Origin: Tetrahymena thermophila SB210
Taxonomy: Eukaryota > Ciliophora > Oligohymenophorea > Hymenostomatida > Tetrahymenidae
Length of the DNA stretch: 64,000 nucleotides
Assembly (NCBI RefSeq): GCF_000189635.1
Contig: NW_002476363.1
Span: 372,001-436,000 of the forward strand
Reading direction: 5' to 3'
Shown here: positions 1-13,500 of the stretch, piece by piece
How the letters are laid out: each line of letters begins with the position of its first letter
How positions within the stretch are numbered: the stretch's first letter is position 1
Position numbers and translations under genes: made by a program
The notes under the pieces: generated by a model
What the model was told of the DNA's origin: nothing
Seen by the model: only the letters and a program-made list of their open reading frames with translations
Database searches by the model: none

Positions 1-26
1 AAAGAAGATTAAACAAAATAATCTGT

Positions 27-923
27 ATGTAGACATTTATTTTATTCATTTAAATCATAAGTTCATTTTACATATTGAAAATTTACAATTATTTATATCA
101 AAAGATTAGTGAAGATATCTCTTCTAGTCTCTCTTTATTGAAAGATCATGGTGCACTATTAGGCTCTATGATTTCCATATTATTTTCTGAAGTAGGAGAT
201 AAAACTTTTATTATTACTGCTATTCTATCAGCAAAATACAATAAATTTTATGTCTTTCTTGGATCATATGGCGCTCTCTTTTTAATGACCTTTATCTCTT
301 GCTTTATTGGTAACCTATCTGACTATATACTCCCTGAAAAGTATATTAAAATCGCATCTGCCATCTTGTTCTTCTTTTTTGGATTCAAATCTCTATACGA
401 TTCAGCAACTAATTAACTCGAAGATGATGATTAAGAAATCGAAACAGAAATTAAGGCCTTAGAAGAAAAATTAAACAAGGGAACCAAAGATAGTATAGAT
501 GATTAAAGCGAAGAGTCTAAACAAGAAGTTAAAAAAGTAAAAGGTACTGAAGACTCAATCAATTCAAGTAGTTAATCATAGGTTGTTTAAAGAGAGTAGA
601 AAAAAAGCGAAACAAAATAAAATAGTAAACAATAATCAAGTCACTAAGTTTCAAATAAAACTATTGCAGCTTTAACATTTGCATAAAATTTTTTGGGAGA
701 ATGGGGAGATAAATCCTAATTATCAACTATAGCTATGGGTGCTTCCTTTAATTTCTATAAAGTATTCATAGGAGCTGCACTTGGTCATTTTTGTTGCTCA
801 CTACTAGCTATTACTGGAGGTAAATATTTGGCAGAATAGCTCTCTGAAAGAACATTAACATTCTTAGGAGGACTTCTATTTATAACATATGGATGTGGTA
901 CTTTATATAGTAGTCTTGTCTGA
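27..923 (+). CDS. GDT1/TMEM165-family (UPF0016) membrane cation transporter
   Basis: With TAA/TAG read as Gln this is one open frame of 298 residues ending at TGA 921-923. The only in-frame ATG in view is at 27; the TTG at 75 is not a credible eukaryotic start. The predicted N-terminus (MQTFILFIQIISSF) looks like a signal sequence or signal anchor. Two copies of the family signature E-x-G-D-(K/R)-(S/T) are visible: EVGDKT near residues 55-60 and EWGDKS near 225-230, each within hydrophobic helices, as expected for the two inverted halves of this family. Known members are Golgi or plasma-membrane Ca2+/Mn2+ transporters that probably exchange for H+. The halves are joined by a charged Gln/Lys/Glu/Ser-rich linker of roughly 85 residues (about 415-670), probably cytosolic. 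No intron is seen. The true start could lie upstream of the window in an earlier exon. Confidence 0.88.
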
Positions 924-1506
924 AATTAATTTTAAAATGGTAATAGTATTTTCATAAATAACATTTTATATTGTCAAAAACAAATAACTAAATAAATAAA
1001 TAATAGTTAAGCAAGTCAATAAATTATTAAATATATTCAAATAAGGAAATAATTATTTGTTTATTACTAGCTGTTTACTTTACTGAGTTGAATATATATT
1101 TCGATTTTATATATCATTAAATAAAAATTTTACTTTTTAATGTATCACTTTCATTTTAAAAAGCTAAAATTATGTTAAATATGTTTTAAGCAAAATACTG
1201 ACAATTATTTAAATAATTTTATTATTTTTGCTTAACTAATTAAATTCAAATAATAACATCTAAATATCCTTAATATTGAATGTTTAGTTTATATTTCAAT
1301 AATTGAGTTGTTTGAAAATAGATAAAATTGTTTTGAAATCTAATTAGTGAAGTAATATTTATATTTGTTAAATATTTTATCATGTTAATTAATTCAAATT
1401 TTTTAAAAGAAAAACAATTAATTTATAAACTATTTTTTGTATTTAACTGTAAATTCTCCTAAATTAGCATTTATAAAAATTAACCCTAATTTTTGAAAAT
1501 ATTTAG
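924..1506. other. Intergenic, AT-rich
   Basis: Contains the 3' flank of the transporter gene. I see no open frame with coding character and no recognisable RNA gene. Confidence 0.6.
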
Positions 1507-1624
1507 CTTCAAAATTTAAAAAAATTAAACTTTAGAAATATAAAATAAAAAATATAAATACCAATCAACAATATATAAAATAGCTAATTTATTTCAAAGT
1601 AAATTAATTGATATTTATGTATTT

Positions 1625-1860
1625 TATTGCTTCGATTTTCCATCTATAATTACTGCAACTATCTTGCCTTAAGATTATAATACCTTAAAAACTTTAAATT
1701 TTATTCAGGATTACATTTGGCTACAATTTTGAATTTATCTAAGCAAGAATTCAATTCAATATCACTCATTTAGTAAAATTTGATAACTAACAGTAATTGC
1801 AGACTCTTCATGAGGATAGATGATACCATTTTAGATATAAATTGCTTATTCAAAACTATT
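1625..1860 (-). pseudogene. P-type ATPase fragment, relic A
   Basis: The minus strand shows the same decayed stretch as relic B (3770-4010) but more eroded. Recognisable pieces are HEESA, then DKFKIVAKCNPE followed by a damaged match to the TGD segment. In-frame TGA codons and frame shifts interrupt it, and nothing else of an ATPase (no DKTGT phosphorylation site, no membrane part) lies nearby. It is therefore a dead fragment of the phosphorylation-domain region, carried along in the duplicated unit. Confidence 0.6.
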
Positions 1861-2020
1861 ATTTGTAATCTAAGTTTTAGGATGACAAAATTAAATTATG
1901 AATAAATTTCGAATTCTAATTATAAGTGAATTATCATAAAATATTTTTACATACACATTTACATAAAAATTGTAACAAAAAAACTATTCTCTATATTTAA
2001 GGGCAATTAAATTTTTATCT

Positions 2021-2914
2021 TCAAACTTTTAAAGCTTATATAAGAGCATAAGATTAACTATTTTTTGTTTAATGTATATTTTAAAAATTAATATTAATGA
2101 TTTCATAACCTTAATTCTTCTAATTTATATATTTAAATGAATATAGTTACTCTTAACTACAATAATATACTTGATTATTAAAATTTTCTTTTTATTGTTT
2201 TGATACAACAATATTGTTTTCTTAAGACTCTAAGACATCAAATATCTCATAATTTACTACTTTCTCCATAGAATCTAAAGTACTATCTATTGATGATGTA
2301 AACTGTTTCAAACTATAAGTTGATAGATAATCTTAATAGAAAGATAAGGTTTTATAGATATAATTTATTTCACTTTCAATAGTTTATCTTTTTCCTTAAA
2401 CTTCTTAAATATACTATTTTATTTACTTTTTGGATTATTCTGGGTTTTAATGCATTTAATAAAGAGCATTTTATATGTTTTTCTTAAGGCTTACAGTGTT
2501 ATAGTAATCTTTAAGCAGTTTTTTGTTATTTTCAATAATTTAATACTGGCTTTTGAGCTTATCTTCTATTTTTTCCAGCTTTTCTATAATAGAAGATTTA
2601 AAACCTTTAAAGAAAGTAAATGTTTCTTCAAAGTTTATTTTTTCAATTTCATAAGCTTTTGTAAAAATATAATTTTTTTATCCAAAAAGAGGCCAATTAT
2701 CTAAAATTGTTTCATTGTTACATTCAAAAATGTCTTAAAGAGACAAGTATTTTGTAGGATCTAAGAAAAATTTAGTTGAGCATTTTGAGCATTTAAAAGG
2801 GCTGGCTTAGTTATCTACTTCTAAATACAAAATGTTACATCTTTGTTTATGGATTTGGCATTCAAAAACTTAATTTTTAATAAAATCCTCAAAATTAGTG
2901 TTAAGTACTTCCAT
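2021..2914 (-). CDS. Zinc-finger coiled-coil protein, copy A
   Basis: Single-exon frame of 297 residues, ATG at 2914-2912 and TGA at 2023-2021. The N-terminal 60 residues hold a probable zinc site: CQIHKQRC followed about 20 residues later by FKCSKC, giving C-x2-H-x4-C ... C-x2-C, loosely B-box-like. Residues from about 95 onward are rich in Lys, Glu, Gln and Leu with heptad-like spacing, predicting a long coiled coil (for example IIEKLEKIEDKLKSQYQIIE). No membrane span or signal peptide. A paralogue of 301 residues lies at 4160-5065; both keep the same start, the same cysteines and the homologous stop, so both are probably functional. I do not recognise a function; a protein-protein scaffold or E3-like B-box role is only a guess. 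Confidence 0.75.
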
Positions 2915-3482
2915 CTTAATGAATATATTCTTTTTATTTTGATATAATTTTTATAAGTTTAAATTAATTATATTTAAAAAATTGATTAATTGTTTGATTT
3001 TTGTTCTTATTTTTTGAGATAAACAAAATTTAATCAGTAACCTGATAAGAAATAAATTAAATATCATCAGAATTATTTTAATTAATTCTGTTAAGAAAAA
3101 ATTAATTAATAAAAAAACAAATCAATTATTGAGATAAAAATTTTTTATTTCCTGACAATAAAATAAAATGAAATAGATAGATTGATTGATTGATTTGTTA
3201 AGCTAAAAATCAAACTCTATTTTTTTTTTTGTAAAAAATTAAAAGTATATTTAAAATAAATATTTAATATTTTAATTGATAATTTAAAGACTATTTGTTT
3301 CAAAAAATTTTAATTTGATTTAAACTTATTACTAAATTAATCATTTTTATAGATAATTACGAAATTGATCAAAAAATATATATCAATTATTTAATAATGA
3401 GAAATAAAATTGACTTCTTTCTTATAATTTAATAATTCCCTTATAAGAGTTTACATATCTTTTGTTTTTAAACTATATATAA

Positions 3483-3659
3483 CCTTCCTGGCTTTAAAAT
3501 TCCGCTAGTGGAGTAAGTAGTAAAAATATAAATATATAAATGACTAAATGGTAGTTTAAGTATTTTATTTTCTTTTTTAAATCAAAATTTATCTGACAGA
3601 TGTATATACCTTTACTTAAAAATCAAGCAGAGTATTTTAATTTTTGATGCAAAAAACAC
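3483..3659. other. Spacer between the two 2.15-kb repeats
   Basis: Short AT-rich spacer at the junction of the tandem units. Nothing recognised. Confidence 0.5.
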
Positions 3660-3769
3660 TTCAAAATTTAAATTAAACTTAGAAATATAAAATAATAAAT
3701 ATATATATCAATCAACAATATATAAAATAGCTAATTTACTTCAAAGTTAATTAATTAATATTTATGCAT

Positions 3770-4010
3770 TTTATTATTTGAATTTTCGATCTCCAGTTAC
3801 TGCAACTATTTTATCTTAAGATTTTAATGCCTTGACAAACTTTAATTATTATTCAGGATTGCATTTGGCTACAATTTTGAATTTATCAAAGAAAAATTCA
3901 ATCCAATATCACTCATTTAAAAAATTTGATAACCAGCAGATTCTTCATGAGAATAGATGATACCAGTTTGGATACCAACTGCTTATTCAAAAATATTATG
4001 TGTAATAAAA
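3770..4010 (-). pseudogene. P-type ATPase fragment, relic B
   Basis: Read on the minus strand in two frames, this gives AVGIQTGIIYSHEESAGYQIF and then, after a shift, DKFKIVAKCNPEQQLKFVKA and KIVAVTGD. That order matches the P-domain of Na+/K+- or Ca2+-type P-type ATPases: a GI(x) segment, the (F/R)C-x-PEQK-x segment, and TGDG, after which functional enzymes continue with VNDAPAL. Here the reading becomes TGDRK and ends. The frameshift, the lost TGDGxND and the absence of all other ATPase domains mark it as a relic. It lies just downstream of the zinc-finger gene, as in copy A. Confidence 0.7.
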
Positions 4011-4159
4011 ATTTTAAGATAAAAAAAATTAAATTATGAATAAGTGTTGAATTCTAATTATAAGTGAATTAACATAACATATTTTTACATACACATTTTA
4101 CATACAAATTGTAACAAAAAAACTATACTCTATATTTTAGGGCAATTAAATTTTTATCT

Positions 4160-5065
4160 TCAAAATTTAATAGCTTAGATACGAGCATAAGATTAACTAT
4201 TTTTTGTTTAATGTATAGAATAAAAGTGAATATTAAAATTTTCTTAAGATTAATTCTTCTAATTATAATATTTAACTGAATATAGTTACTCTTAACTACA
4301 ATAAAATACTTGATTATTAAAATTTTCTTTTTATTGCTTTGATACAACAATATTGTTTTCTTAAGACTCTAAGACATCAAATATCTCATAATTGACTACT
4401 TTCTCCATAGAATCTAAAGTACTATCTATTGATGATGTAAACTGTTTCAAACTATAAGTAGATAGATAATCTTAATAGAAAGATAAGGTTTTATAGATAT
4501 AATTTATTTCACCTTCAATAGTTTATCTTTTTCCTTAAACTTGTTAAATATACTCTTTTATTTACTTTTTGGATTACTCTGGGTTTTAATCTATTTAATA
4601 AAGAGCATTTTATATGTTTTTCTTAAGGCTTACAGTGTTATAGTAATCTTTAAGCAGTTTTTTGTTATTTTCAATAATTTAATACTGGCTTTTGAGCTTA
4701 TCTTCAATTTTTTCCAGCTTTTCTATAACCGAAGATTTAAAACCTTTAAAGAAATTAAAAGTTTCTTCTAAATTTATTTTTTCAATTTCATAGGCTTTTG
4801 TAAAAATGTAATTTTTTTATCCAAAAAGAGGCCAATTATCTAAAATTGTATTATCCTCACCTGTAAAAATATCATAAAGAGATAAGCATTTTGAAGGATC
4901 TAAGAAATTTTTAGTTAAGCACTTTGTGCATTTAAAAGGGCTTGCTTAGCTATCTTAATTATTATCTACTTCTAAATACAAAATGGTACATCTTTGTTTA
5001 TGGATTTGGCATTCAAAAACTTAATTTTTAGTAAAATCCTCAAAATTAGTGTTAAGTACTTCCAT
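4160..5065 (-). CDS. Zinc-finger coiled-coil protein, copy B
   Basis: Paralogue of the gene at 2021-2914: 301 residues, one exon, ATG 5065-5063, TGA 4162-4160. It keeps CQIHKQRC and a C-x2-C pair (FKCTKC), the following NWPLFGQKNYIF motif and the long coiled coil. It differs by an in-frame insertion of a few residues (NQDSQ) between the two zinc half-sites and by many substitutions near the C-terminus. The coding frame survives these changes, which argues for selection on both copies. Function not recognised. Confidence 0.75.
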
Positions 5066-5655
5066 TTTAATTAATGTTTTCTTTTTATTTTGATATTTTT
5101 TTTATGAGTTTAAATTAATTATATTAAAAAAATGATTTATTGTTTGATTTTTATTCTTACTTTTTTGAGATAAAAAAATCTAATCAATAACCTAATAACC
5201 TGACAAGAAATAATTAAATATCACCAGAATTATTTTAATTATCTATTTTTAATTAATTCTGTTAAGAAAAAATTAATTAATAAAAAGATAAACAAATCAT
5301 TGAGATAAAACTTTTTTACTTCCTAACAATAAAAAAAATGAAATAGATAGATCAATTTGTTAAGCTAAAAATCAAACTATTAATTTTCTTAGGGTAAAAA
5401 ATTAAAAATATATTTCTAATTAAAATGTAATATTTTCATTGGTAATTCATAGACTATATGTAACAATAAATTTATTAAATTGATTTATATATTAAAAACT
5501 TATTAATCAATTAATTATTTTTATAGATAAAAGACAAATTGATCAAAAAAATTACATCACATATTTAATAATGGTAAATAAATATGACTTCTTTCTTATG
5601 AATTAATAATTTACTCAATAAAGTTTACATATCTTTTGTTTTAAGCTATATATAA

Positions 5656-7159
5656 ATTTAATCCCTATATAAATTATTATAATATCTTTAAAAAAATATT
5701 TTGATTTCAAAATATAAAAATATAGAATATGAGATTAAAATTATTTAATAATAATTATAAAAATATTAATTTCATATTTACTATAAATTAATGCTTCTTT
5801 TTCTTCTTTTCGAAGTAGAATTCATCCATTCATAAATGTATAAAAGGTTCTTATAGTATGAAATTAAGATTTATTTATTTGAATGCATTGATTAATATTT
5901 AAAAATGTAAAAACAATTAATAAGAAAAAAAATAAATAGTGGTGAAATTTAAAAAAATTAATTCTAAATACTTTATTAATCATATATTGATTTGTAATCA
6001 ATTTTTTAATTGAGTTTATTTTAGATTTTTTACATACATATGTTAAGAATTAAGTAACTTTTGATTAATATTTAATTCAAATAAATTTAATATTAAGGGA
6101 TTAATAGCCATTTAAAGTTTTACCTATTAAAGAATTTTATTCATTTAAATATATATTGAAAATAAATGAAAATATATAATATATCAAGTTACTTTATTTT
6201 AAATGCCTGTATGTAGAATATTTTATATTATCCATAATGGATGGAATAAATAGATTAGTAAAAGTTTATATAAAAAAACATAAATTATTAATTATCGCTA
6301 AAGATAATGAAATAATTTTTATATTAATAATAGTTTTTTTCATGAAGTAAATAAAATCTCTTCACCTTACTTCATTTTTATTTTATTACATTTATTTATA
6401 TTTAAAATTGGAACTTAGATATTAATTGATATTTTCTAGTTTTTATTAATATTTTACAAACTATCTTTACATTAAATAGTTATCTAAATAACTATTAAAT
6501 TAATTAGCCTTTCAATCATTTATTTTTTTGGTTTAATATAGACATTTTAAATGATATTTTTAATGGACATCTACTTGATTGATAGCCAAAATAAATACTA
6601 AGTAATTCAGTTAGTTATTCATTTATTATAAAATAATAATTTATCCTATTATTGAACTGAAAAATAATAATTTTTGTAATAGATTTTGTTGAATAAAAAA
6701 AAAAAAAAATTAAATCAGATACATATTTTTTGAGTCTTGTTATCAATAAATGAAAAAATAAAAAATAATATTAATTAAACAAGAAAGAAAGAAAGAGTTA
6801 TATTTGTTTTTATTACTTTTTAAATATTTTTTGATTTTCTCTCTACTCATTTAATATTGAATTGTTACGTAGAAGCTATAGAAACTTTTTCTTCAAAAGC
6901 TTGATCAAAATAGTATCCAAAATCATTATCCAGAAGAATTAAAATTTATTATATATCAATAAAGATTTCTGATAACTAATTCTTTCTGGTTTAATTAATA
7001 ATAATAAAATTGGGAAATACATAAAGTGGCTAGACAGACAATAAAAAAAAAGCTTAATTGAAATCATAATTAAATCTTAAGAGCAATAATACGAATAATT
7101 GCAGATACATTTATTATATACTTCCTCTAAAATAAAACAGCTTAGAAAGTAGAAGCACA
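5656..7159. other. Intergenic, AT-rich
   Basis: About 1.5 kb with many homopolymer runs and an AGAA microsatellite near 6780-6797. The last few hundred bases must include the promoter and leader of the helicase gene, but no element could be pinned down. No coding frame recognised. Confidence 0.6.
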
Positions 7160-10100
7160 ATGGATCCATATACTTATTTACCTGAAATCACTTCAACTTT
7201 AGAAGAAAACATTCAAAAAATACACTTTTTATGCACAAAATTACCCTATAGAGGTGTTAATTGGACTTATTATCATAATATCAACAGTATCATTGTTGAA
7301 TGGATGAGATAATAGACAATAAGATTCGAATAACAAGAATAAAGTGGTGAATTTTATCAAAAATATAAAGATTTATATTTATTAGGAAGAAAATCAGTTG
7401 AAGCTGAATTGAGATACTAAAATCTATTACACAAATCTATTTTTAAATGCAATTACACTGGTAATTCATGCGTTTTTCACTTTTCATGATACAATTATTT
7501 TTTATTGTTTCATTTTTTACATAAAAAAACTTAAATATTTATTTTACTTTTGTGTATTTTGATAAAGATAATTTTGTTAATGAGTTCAGCAAAAATAGCA
7601 TCCAAAAGTAAAAAGTCATATTCTCCTATATGAATTATATTGCTTAAGGTTATTTCAGATAAATCAAAGACATATTTGATATTTTTGAAGTTCCACACAA
7701 GGGATAGGAGTTAGAGAAAATGTTTTGTGTAAAAGTAATGCATAATAAATACTTGGTATTTTTGGTAACAGTTTAAACAATTCCAGTTCACAGCAATCAT
7801 AGAGTATGTTATATATTTTATCAAGCATAGTATTAATTTTTTTACTTGTTTTTTAAATAGAAATTAGCCAAAATGAACTTTACTTAAGTTATAGTCTTTT
7901 TAGATATCTTAACTCCAGCATAAGCTGATTAGTTAAAAAACAAAGCACATCCTAAAGTTTATACCAAAGTACTTCAAAACTATGTCTCTGAACCTGGCTA
8001 CATGATAAATCATAAAATGCTAAATCCTTATACCTGCTCTGAAAAGAATTTATTTATTTATGATAATGGTAGATACATTTATAATTATCCACCTTAATCT
8101 TAAGATCCTGCTTTACATTCTAACAATCCTTTCTATGAAAGCGTTCTCAGTTATTTGCCTAACAATTTTTATCAACACAAATTTTAAGATAGCGATTAAG
8201 AAACCTATTACTATGATGCTAGAAAATAGAGATGGGTCCTTTAAGATTAAAATTTCTTAAGAGATTTGTAATCAATGAGAGATTACTAACAATAAGTTTC
8301 TAATCATGTTATTTCTCAATGTTTGAACTTTGGCTCTGCTTAAAAACTGGTTAATGTTCTCTAGAAAATCCCTAACTTCAAAGTTAAATTAAGTAGTGAA
8401 CAATCTCATATTATCAGTTGTAGTGGAAATGTTGTTTGCATAGGTAGGTCAGGAACAGGTAAACAAACTTATTTAGATATTTAAATTCATAAATTTTTTA
8501 TTTAAAAATATTTAATTTATTTTTTTGATTAAAATATTTAAGAAATTTAACATTTTTTTAAATTCTAAAATAAAATTAAAATTTTTAATATCCTTTTTCA
8601 AATAATTTCAACATTTTTTCATTAAATTTAATATTTTTTACTTAAAATTACAATTTATTTTATGATTAAGTTTAAAATAATAACTTTGAATACTTCTTTA
8701 TTTTTTGAGCGATTTTTATTAGAAATAAATTATGTAATTTTTCTTAAAAATTATTTAATCGAATAGGTAAAACAACAAGTGCTGTGCTTAGAATGTTTGC
8801 TTTAGAAATGCTTTTTAAGTACAGATTGCACGTTTATCATAATAGACATATGAAATTAGCAAGTTAAACTAGATTTAACCCAAAAGATTTGGATAAAATG
8901 GTTGGTCTAAGATGCATTTTCGTAACAGCTTCTCCAGTTCTCACAAATGAAATTAAAAGATACTATGATAGATTAACTAAATAATTGAAAGAAGAACTCA
9001 TCAAAAGGGATGAAAAATTACATGCAGAGTAGCTTGAAAAGTTAATTCAATAAAAAAAAGATTAATAGAATGATGAAAAATAAGATAAAACCGAGTCAAA
9101 TGAAGCAGATAAAGAGCTTGATGCGGAAAAGGAAGAAATAGAAATTCTAATGGAGAAGCAATTCGAAAATCTCTAATTAAACAAAGAAATTAGCACTGAT
9201 GGTGCTGCATAAAACGATGCAGAGGATGCTCAATAAGAAATAAAAGAGGAAAAAATTACTTTCGAGGATGATGATGCTGAAAAATTAGAAAAAGAGATGG
9301 ACAAATATGAAAATTTATCAAATATGTCTCCTCAAGATTTCCCTGCTTTTATGACTGTTAGAAATTTGATCATGCTCATAGACGCATCACTCTCCTATCC
9401 TTTCTTTAAGAGAAACAAAGAGGGTAAAATAAAAGGATAAACTGCCTAAAATACTTGGCACAATGAGCAAAAAGGTACTCTTTATATCAACAATTTCCAC
9501 AAACACCAAATAAATGAATCCAACCTCAAAGACGCAGATTAAATTATGGAGAAAATGAACATAGGATTAGAAGATGATGATGAGGAAGAAGAAATTTAAA
9601 ATATTGATAATTTAAATGAATACCAAATCAATCAGTAATATTAACAAACTATAAGACAATAGCAAAAAAAAATTAATCAGATAGCAGCCTCAAAAGCTAA
9701 ATAAGTTTCAAAGTAATTTTATTAAAATAAAATTAAATTTATTTAAAAATATTTTTTTATAGGGCTAAGAAAATGGCTTATGAAATTGATTTTGAGTATT
9801 TCAAGAGATTCTTCTGGAAGAGAATATAGAATAAAGTTATAGGCTTTAAGTCATTAGATGTTCATTTTGTATGGACAGAAATATACTCAATAATAAAAGG
9901 ATCATCCCAATCTTGCTTTTACTGGTCTGGTGTATCTTATGGTATTATTAAAAAAGTTACTTTGTTTAATTATTAAGGTGTTTTTTTTTAATTCAAATAG
10001 GATTATCAAAATATATCTATACTCAATAGTAGACTCGTTTAAAAAGTCATGAAATCGATAAATTATATGAAATCTATCAAGAGTATGAAAGATGGAAAGA

Positions 10101-10454
10101 TTAAGAAGGTAGCTACGATTTCATGGATATTGTAAACTATGTAATTAGATCCATAAATTATGGTTTTAATAAAAATATTTAATATCTTCACTATATCATG
10201 GTTGACGAAGTTTAAGATCTTCCAATGAATATTCTTTATCTTTTGAAAAAAATGACAACAAATGGTATTTTTTATTCAGGAGACACAGCTTAAACAATCG
10301 CTTAAGGTGTTGGTTTCCGCTATGGTAGTCTTAAATCTCTTTTTGATAATAAATCTGTTGGCTAATACTATACTGATTCTAAATCAATAACAGATGATGT
10401 TACTATCTAACAGCTCACAGTAATTTTATTATTTTAATTTACTTAATTTAATTT

Positions 10455-10501
<47 letters not shown>

Positions 10502-13500
10502 TTAATTCTTAGGTAAACTTCAGATCTCATAATAAAATCCTGTATTTGGCTAACTCTGTAATTGATTTACTTGAATTCTTCTTCCCTGAGACAATCGATA
10601 GATTGAAAAAGGAAAAATCCAGTATTGATGGACCTAAGCCTATAATTTTAGGTGAGAGTGATCCAGACCTACTCTTTTGCATTCTTACAGGAGATTCTAG
10701 CTTCAAGAGTGAAAGACATTCTTCAAATTAAGGTGCTATGGGAAGAAATCCTATTGAGTTTGGGTGCAGCTAGGTAGTTATTGTTAGAAATTAAGAAAGT
10801 AAGAAGAATTTACCTCCCATGCTAGCCCATGCACTTTGCTTGACTATTTATGAAGCTAAGGGTTTGGAATTCGATGATGTTATTCTTTATAATTTCTTTT
10901 AAGACTCAACCATGCAACCTTAGAAATGGAACCTACTCAGATATGTTTCTTACTTAAATTAATTTATGACCAAAGAGAAATTTAATGAAATGATTGAAGA
11001 GTAAGAAATAGAAAGACTCCACAGAATTCACTATATTTAACTTTTGAGAACTGAAATTATTGAATAAGATTGGAAAGATAAGTAAGCTATGAATAAACTT
11101 CAATACATTATGGATAATGAAAAAAGATTATCCTAATTGAAAATATTAAATGATCGTGCTGTGTAAAGAGAATAGAAAATGGAAGAATTGTAATAACAAG
11201 AACAAGCTTTACAGAGTGATGCTGTATATGGCACTCCCGTCAAAGGAGAAGAAAACTTAATCAAAGTTGTTAAATTGAATTTGAATTAGGAGGAGTTTAA
11301 GAAAAATAATATTTCTTAGAAAGATTTTTCTCAACTTTGCTTAGAGTTAAAGTAGCTTTATGTTGCAATTACACGTCCTAAGAATCGTGTTATTATTTAT
11401 GATGAAAATGCAGATGCAAGACAAATCATTCAAGAGTATTGGGAAAATCTAGGATGTGTTGAAGTTATTACATCTGAAGTTCTATCTGGTATGGTTGATT
11501 AAAAGAACGTTCAAGAAAGTGGTATTAATATCAAAGATGCTCTCTTGCGTAAAAGTGACTCAAACTAATGGAAGTAATAAGGTTTGAGAATGATGAAAAT
11601 GCGCTATTTCTAACAAGCTATGCTTTGCTTTGAAAAGGCCGGATGCTAAGAATATATGGAGCAAGCTAAAATTTTCCATTTAGCTGACCATGCCAAGGAA
11701 ATGTTAGAAGAAGCACAACGTGAATATATTTTCTTGGACTAAGGTATTATGGAATATTCCTCCATGAGCAAGACTGAGAAAGATACAAAGAAAGCTTAAA
11801 TTAACTTGTAAATGAAAATAGCAAGAAAAGAATTTACTTAAGTTGGTGAGATATTCTACAATCGTGAATAGTATAAACAAGCAGCTAAATGCTTTTTCAG
11901 TGCTTTAAATTATTAAAGAGCAGCAGATTGTTATATTAAAATTGGTAATATCAGATCAGCTGCAGAGTGTTATTATATAATTTAAGATTATGTAAGAGCC
12001 AGTGAATTATTTTTAGAAGGCAAAGAGTACGTTAAAGCCATAGAATGCAATGATCTTCTAGAAAATTGGGGCAAAATTCTTGAAATTATTAATCTTGCTA
12101 AAGGTAGTATGACTTTAAAAACAAGAGAATTGTACATTAAGAAATATGCTCCATTAGCACTTGAAGAGCTAGTTTCAAATATTGGGTTATCTAAAATTGA
12201 AGTTACTACCAAATAATAACAAAAACAAAAGAAAATCTTAGAATTAATTGTCTAAGAATAAATTAACGAAGAAGAGGAAGATGAAGAAAATGCCACACTA
12301 GAACAATCTTAATAAAAAAATAAAGAAAATGAAAGTGAAGAAGAAGAAGAAATTGAAGATGAAAAATCAGGCTAACAAAAAGAATAAGCTGATCAATAAA
12401 AAGAAACAAAATCTATACTTGATGACTTAAACAAGCAAGAAGAAGAAGAAGATAAGGATGATGAAGAAGACGAAGATGAACATGATTCCGTTGATAAAAT
12501 AGATCTTGATGATATTAGCTAAGATGAAAGTGTTGAAAAAATAAATAAAACCAAGCAAACTTAAAAGAGTGCAGCAGATAATAATAAATCTGTTAGCAAC
12601 GCTGATTTCTCAGTGATAGATAAAACACAAGGCTAGATGTAAGATGTTTCTGTTATTGAGAAAAGTGTTAAATAAAGCAGACATGATAATACTTCTTTCA
12701 TAGATAATATATCTTTTAACGATAGTTCTAAGGATGAAGATGCAAATGAAGATCTTAATTTAAGCAGTCTTACTTTAGATTTCATAAAATCTAAGAACCA
12801 GTTAAGCGATTTTGAACATTTAAGTGAATTTGATCCTGAAGACGAGTGGCTTAAGATGGAAACTGGTTCAATTGCTGAAGTAATTTAAAAGAGTAGAGAC
12901 AGTGGTATCTTTTCTTGTAGTGAGTTTTCATCTTTAAATATTGCAGATATGATGTCTACCAAAGCTCAAATGATCAAGACAAGTGCTGATATCTTTATTT
13001 AAGACGAAATCATGTAATAGGTCATAAAGTACATGTCAATGTTTAGCGATAATTTCAAAACAGAGATATTAAAAATAAAATCTAAAGATGCCCTTCTCAC
13101 TTCAAGAAATGAGTAACATGATGATACTCTCACTGAGTATGGAGCCAATGAACTTTTAATCGATCTGGACAATATAGACATTAACTTCCTCTACCTTATC
13201 TTAGACACTCTTGAGTACTATAACATTTTCAGACTTGCTATTTTCGTTTGCAATAGGTATTTTTAAAAATTAAATTCATTAAAAAATATTATATATAAAT
13301 ACAATTCTTATAATTAATTAAGTAATTCAAATATTTAAATAAATAAAAAGATATAAGCTTAGTAAGAAAGTAGGAAGATATTTAATTTCTATTGCCCATA
13401 AATTCTCCTTTTTAGCTCATGAAGACGCATCCCTTGACTTTACACTCCTTAATCTTACTCCAGAGAAACAAAAGAAAATTGAAAAGGCTATAATTGCAAA

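Larger units (their letters stand above)
1507..3482. repeat. 2.15-kb direct repeat, copy A
   Basis: This stretch is repeated downstream at 3660-5655 with an offset of about 2150 bases. Alignment by eye runs from a shared start (cttcaaaattta) to a shared block (gtttacatatcttttgtttt). It carries a zinc-finger coiled-coil gene and a P-type ATPase relic. Similarity is highest inside the gene and lower, with small indels, in flanks, as expected for a duplication old enough for non-coding DNA to drift. Confidence 0.8.
3660..5655. repeat. 2.15-kb direct repeat, copy B
   Basis: Second copy of the unit at 1507-3482, same orientation and gene order: ATPase relic, then zinc-finger coiled-coil gene on the minus strand. 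The better-preserved ATPase relic is in this copy. Confidence 0.8.

Noticed and set aside
75..416. A 113-residue frame starting at TTG 75 and ending at TAA
   Set aside because: TTG is not a plausible start here and TAA is Gln; the frame is the middle of the 298-residue transporter that starts at ATG 27 and stops at TGA 921.
2450..2704. Hydrophobic plus-strand frame, repeated at 4541-4771
   Set aside because: It is the antisense shadow of the coiled-coil genes on the minus strand; the hydrophobic look comes from complementing Lys/Glu codons.
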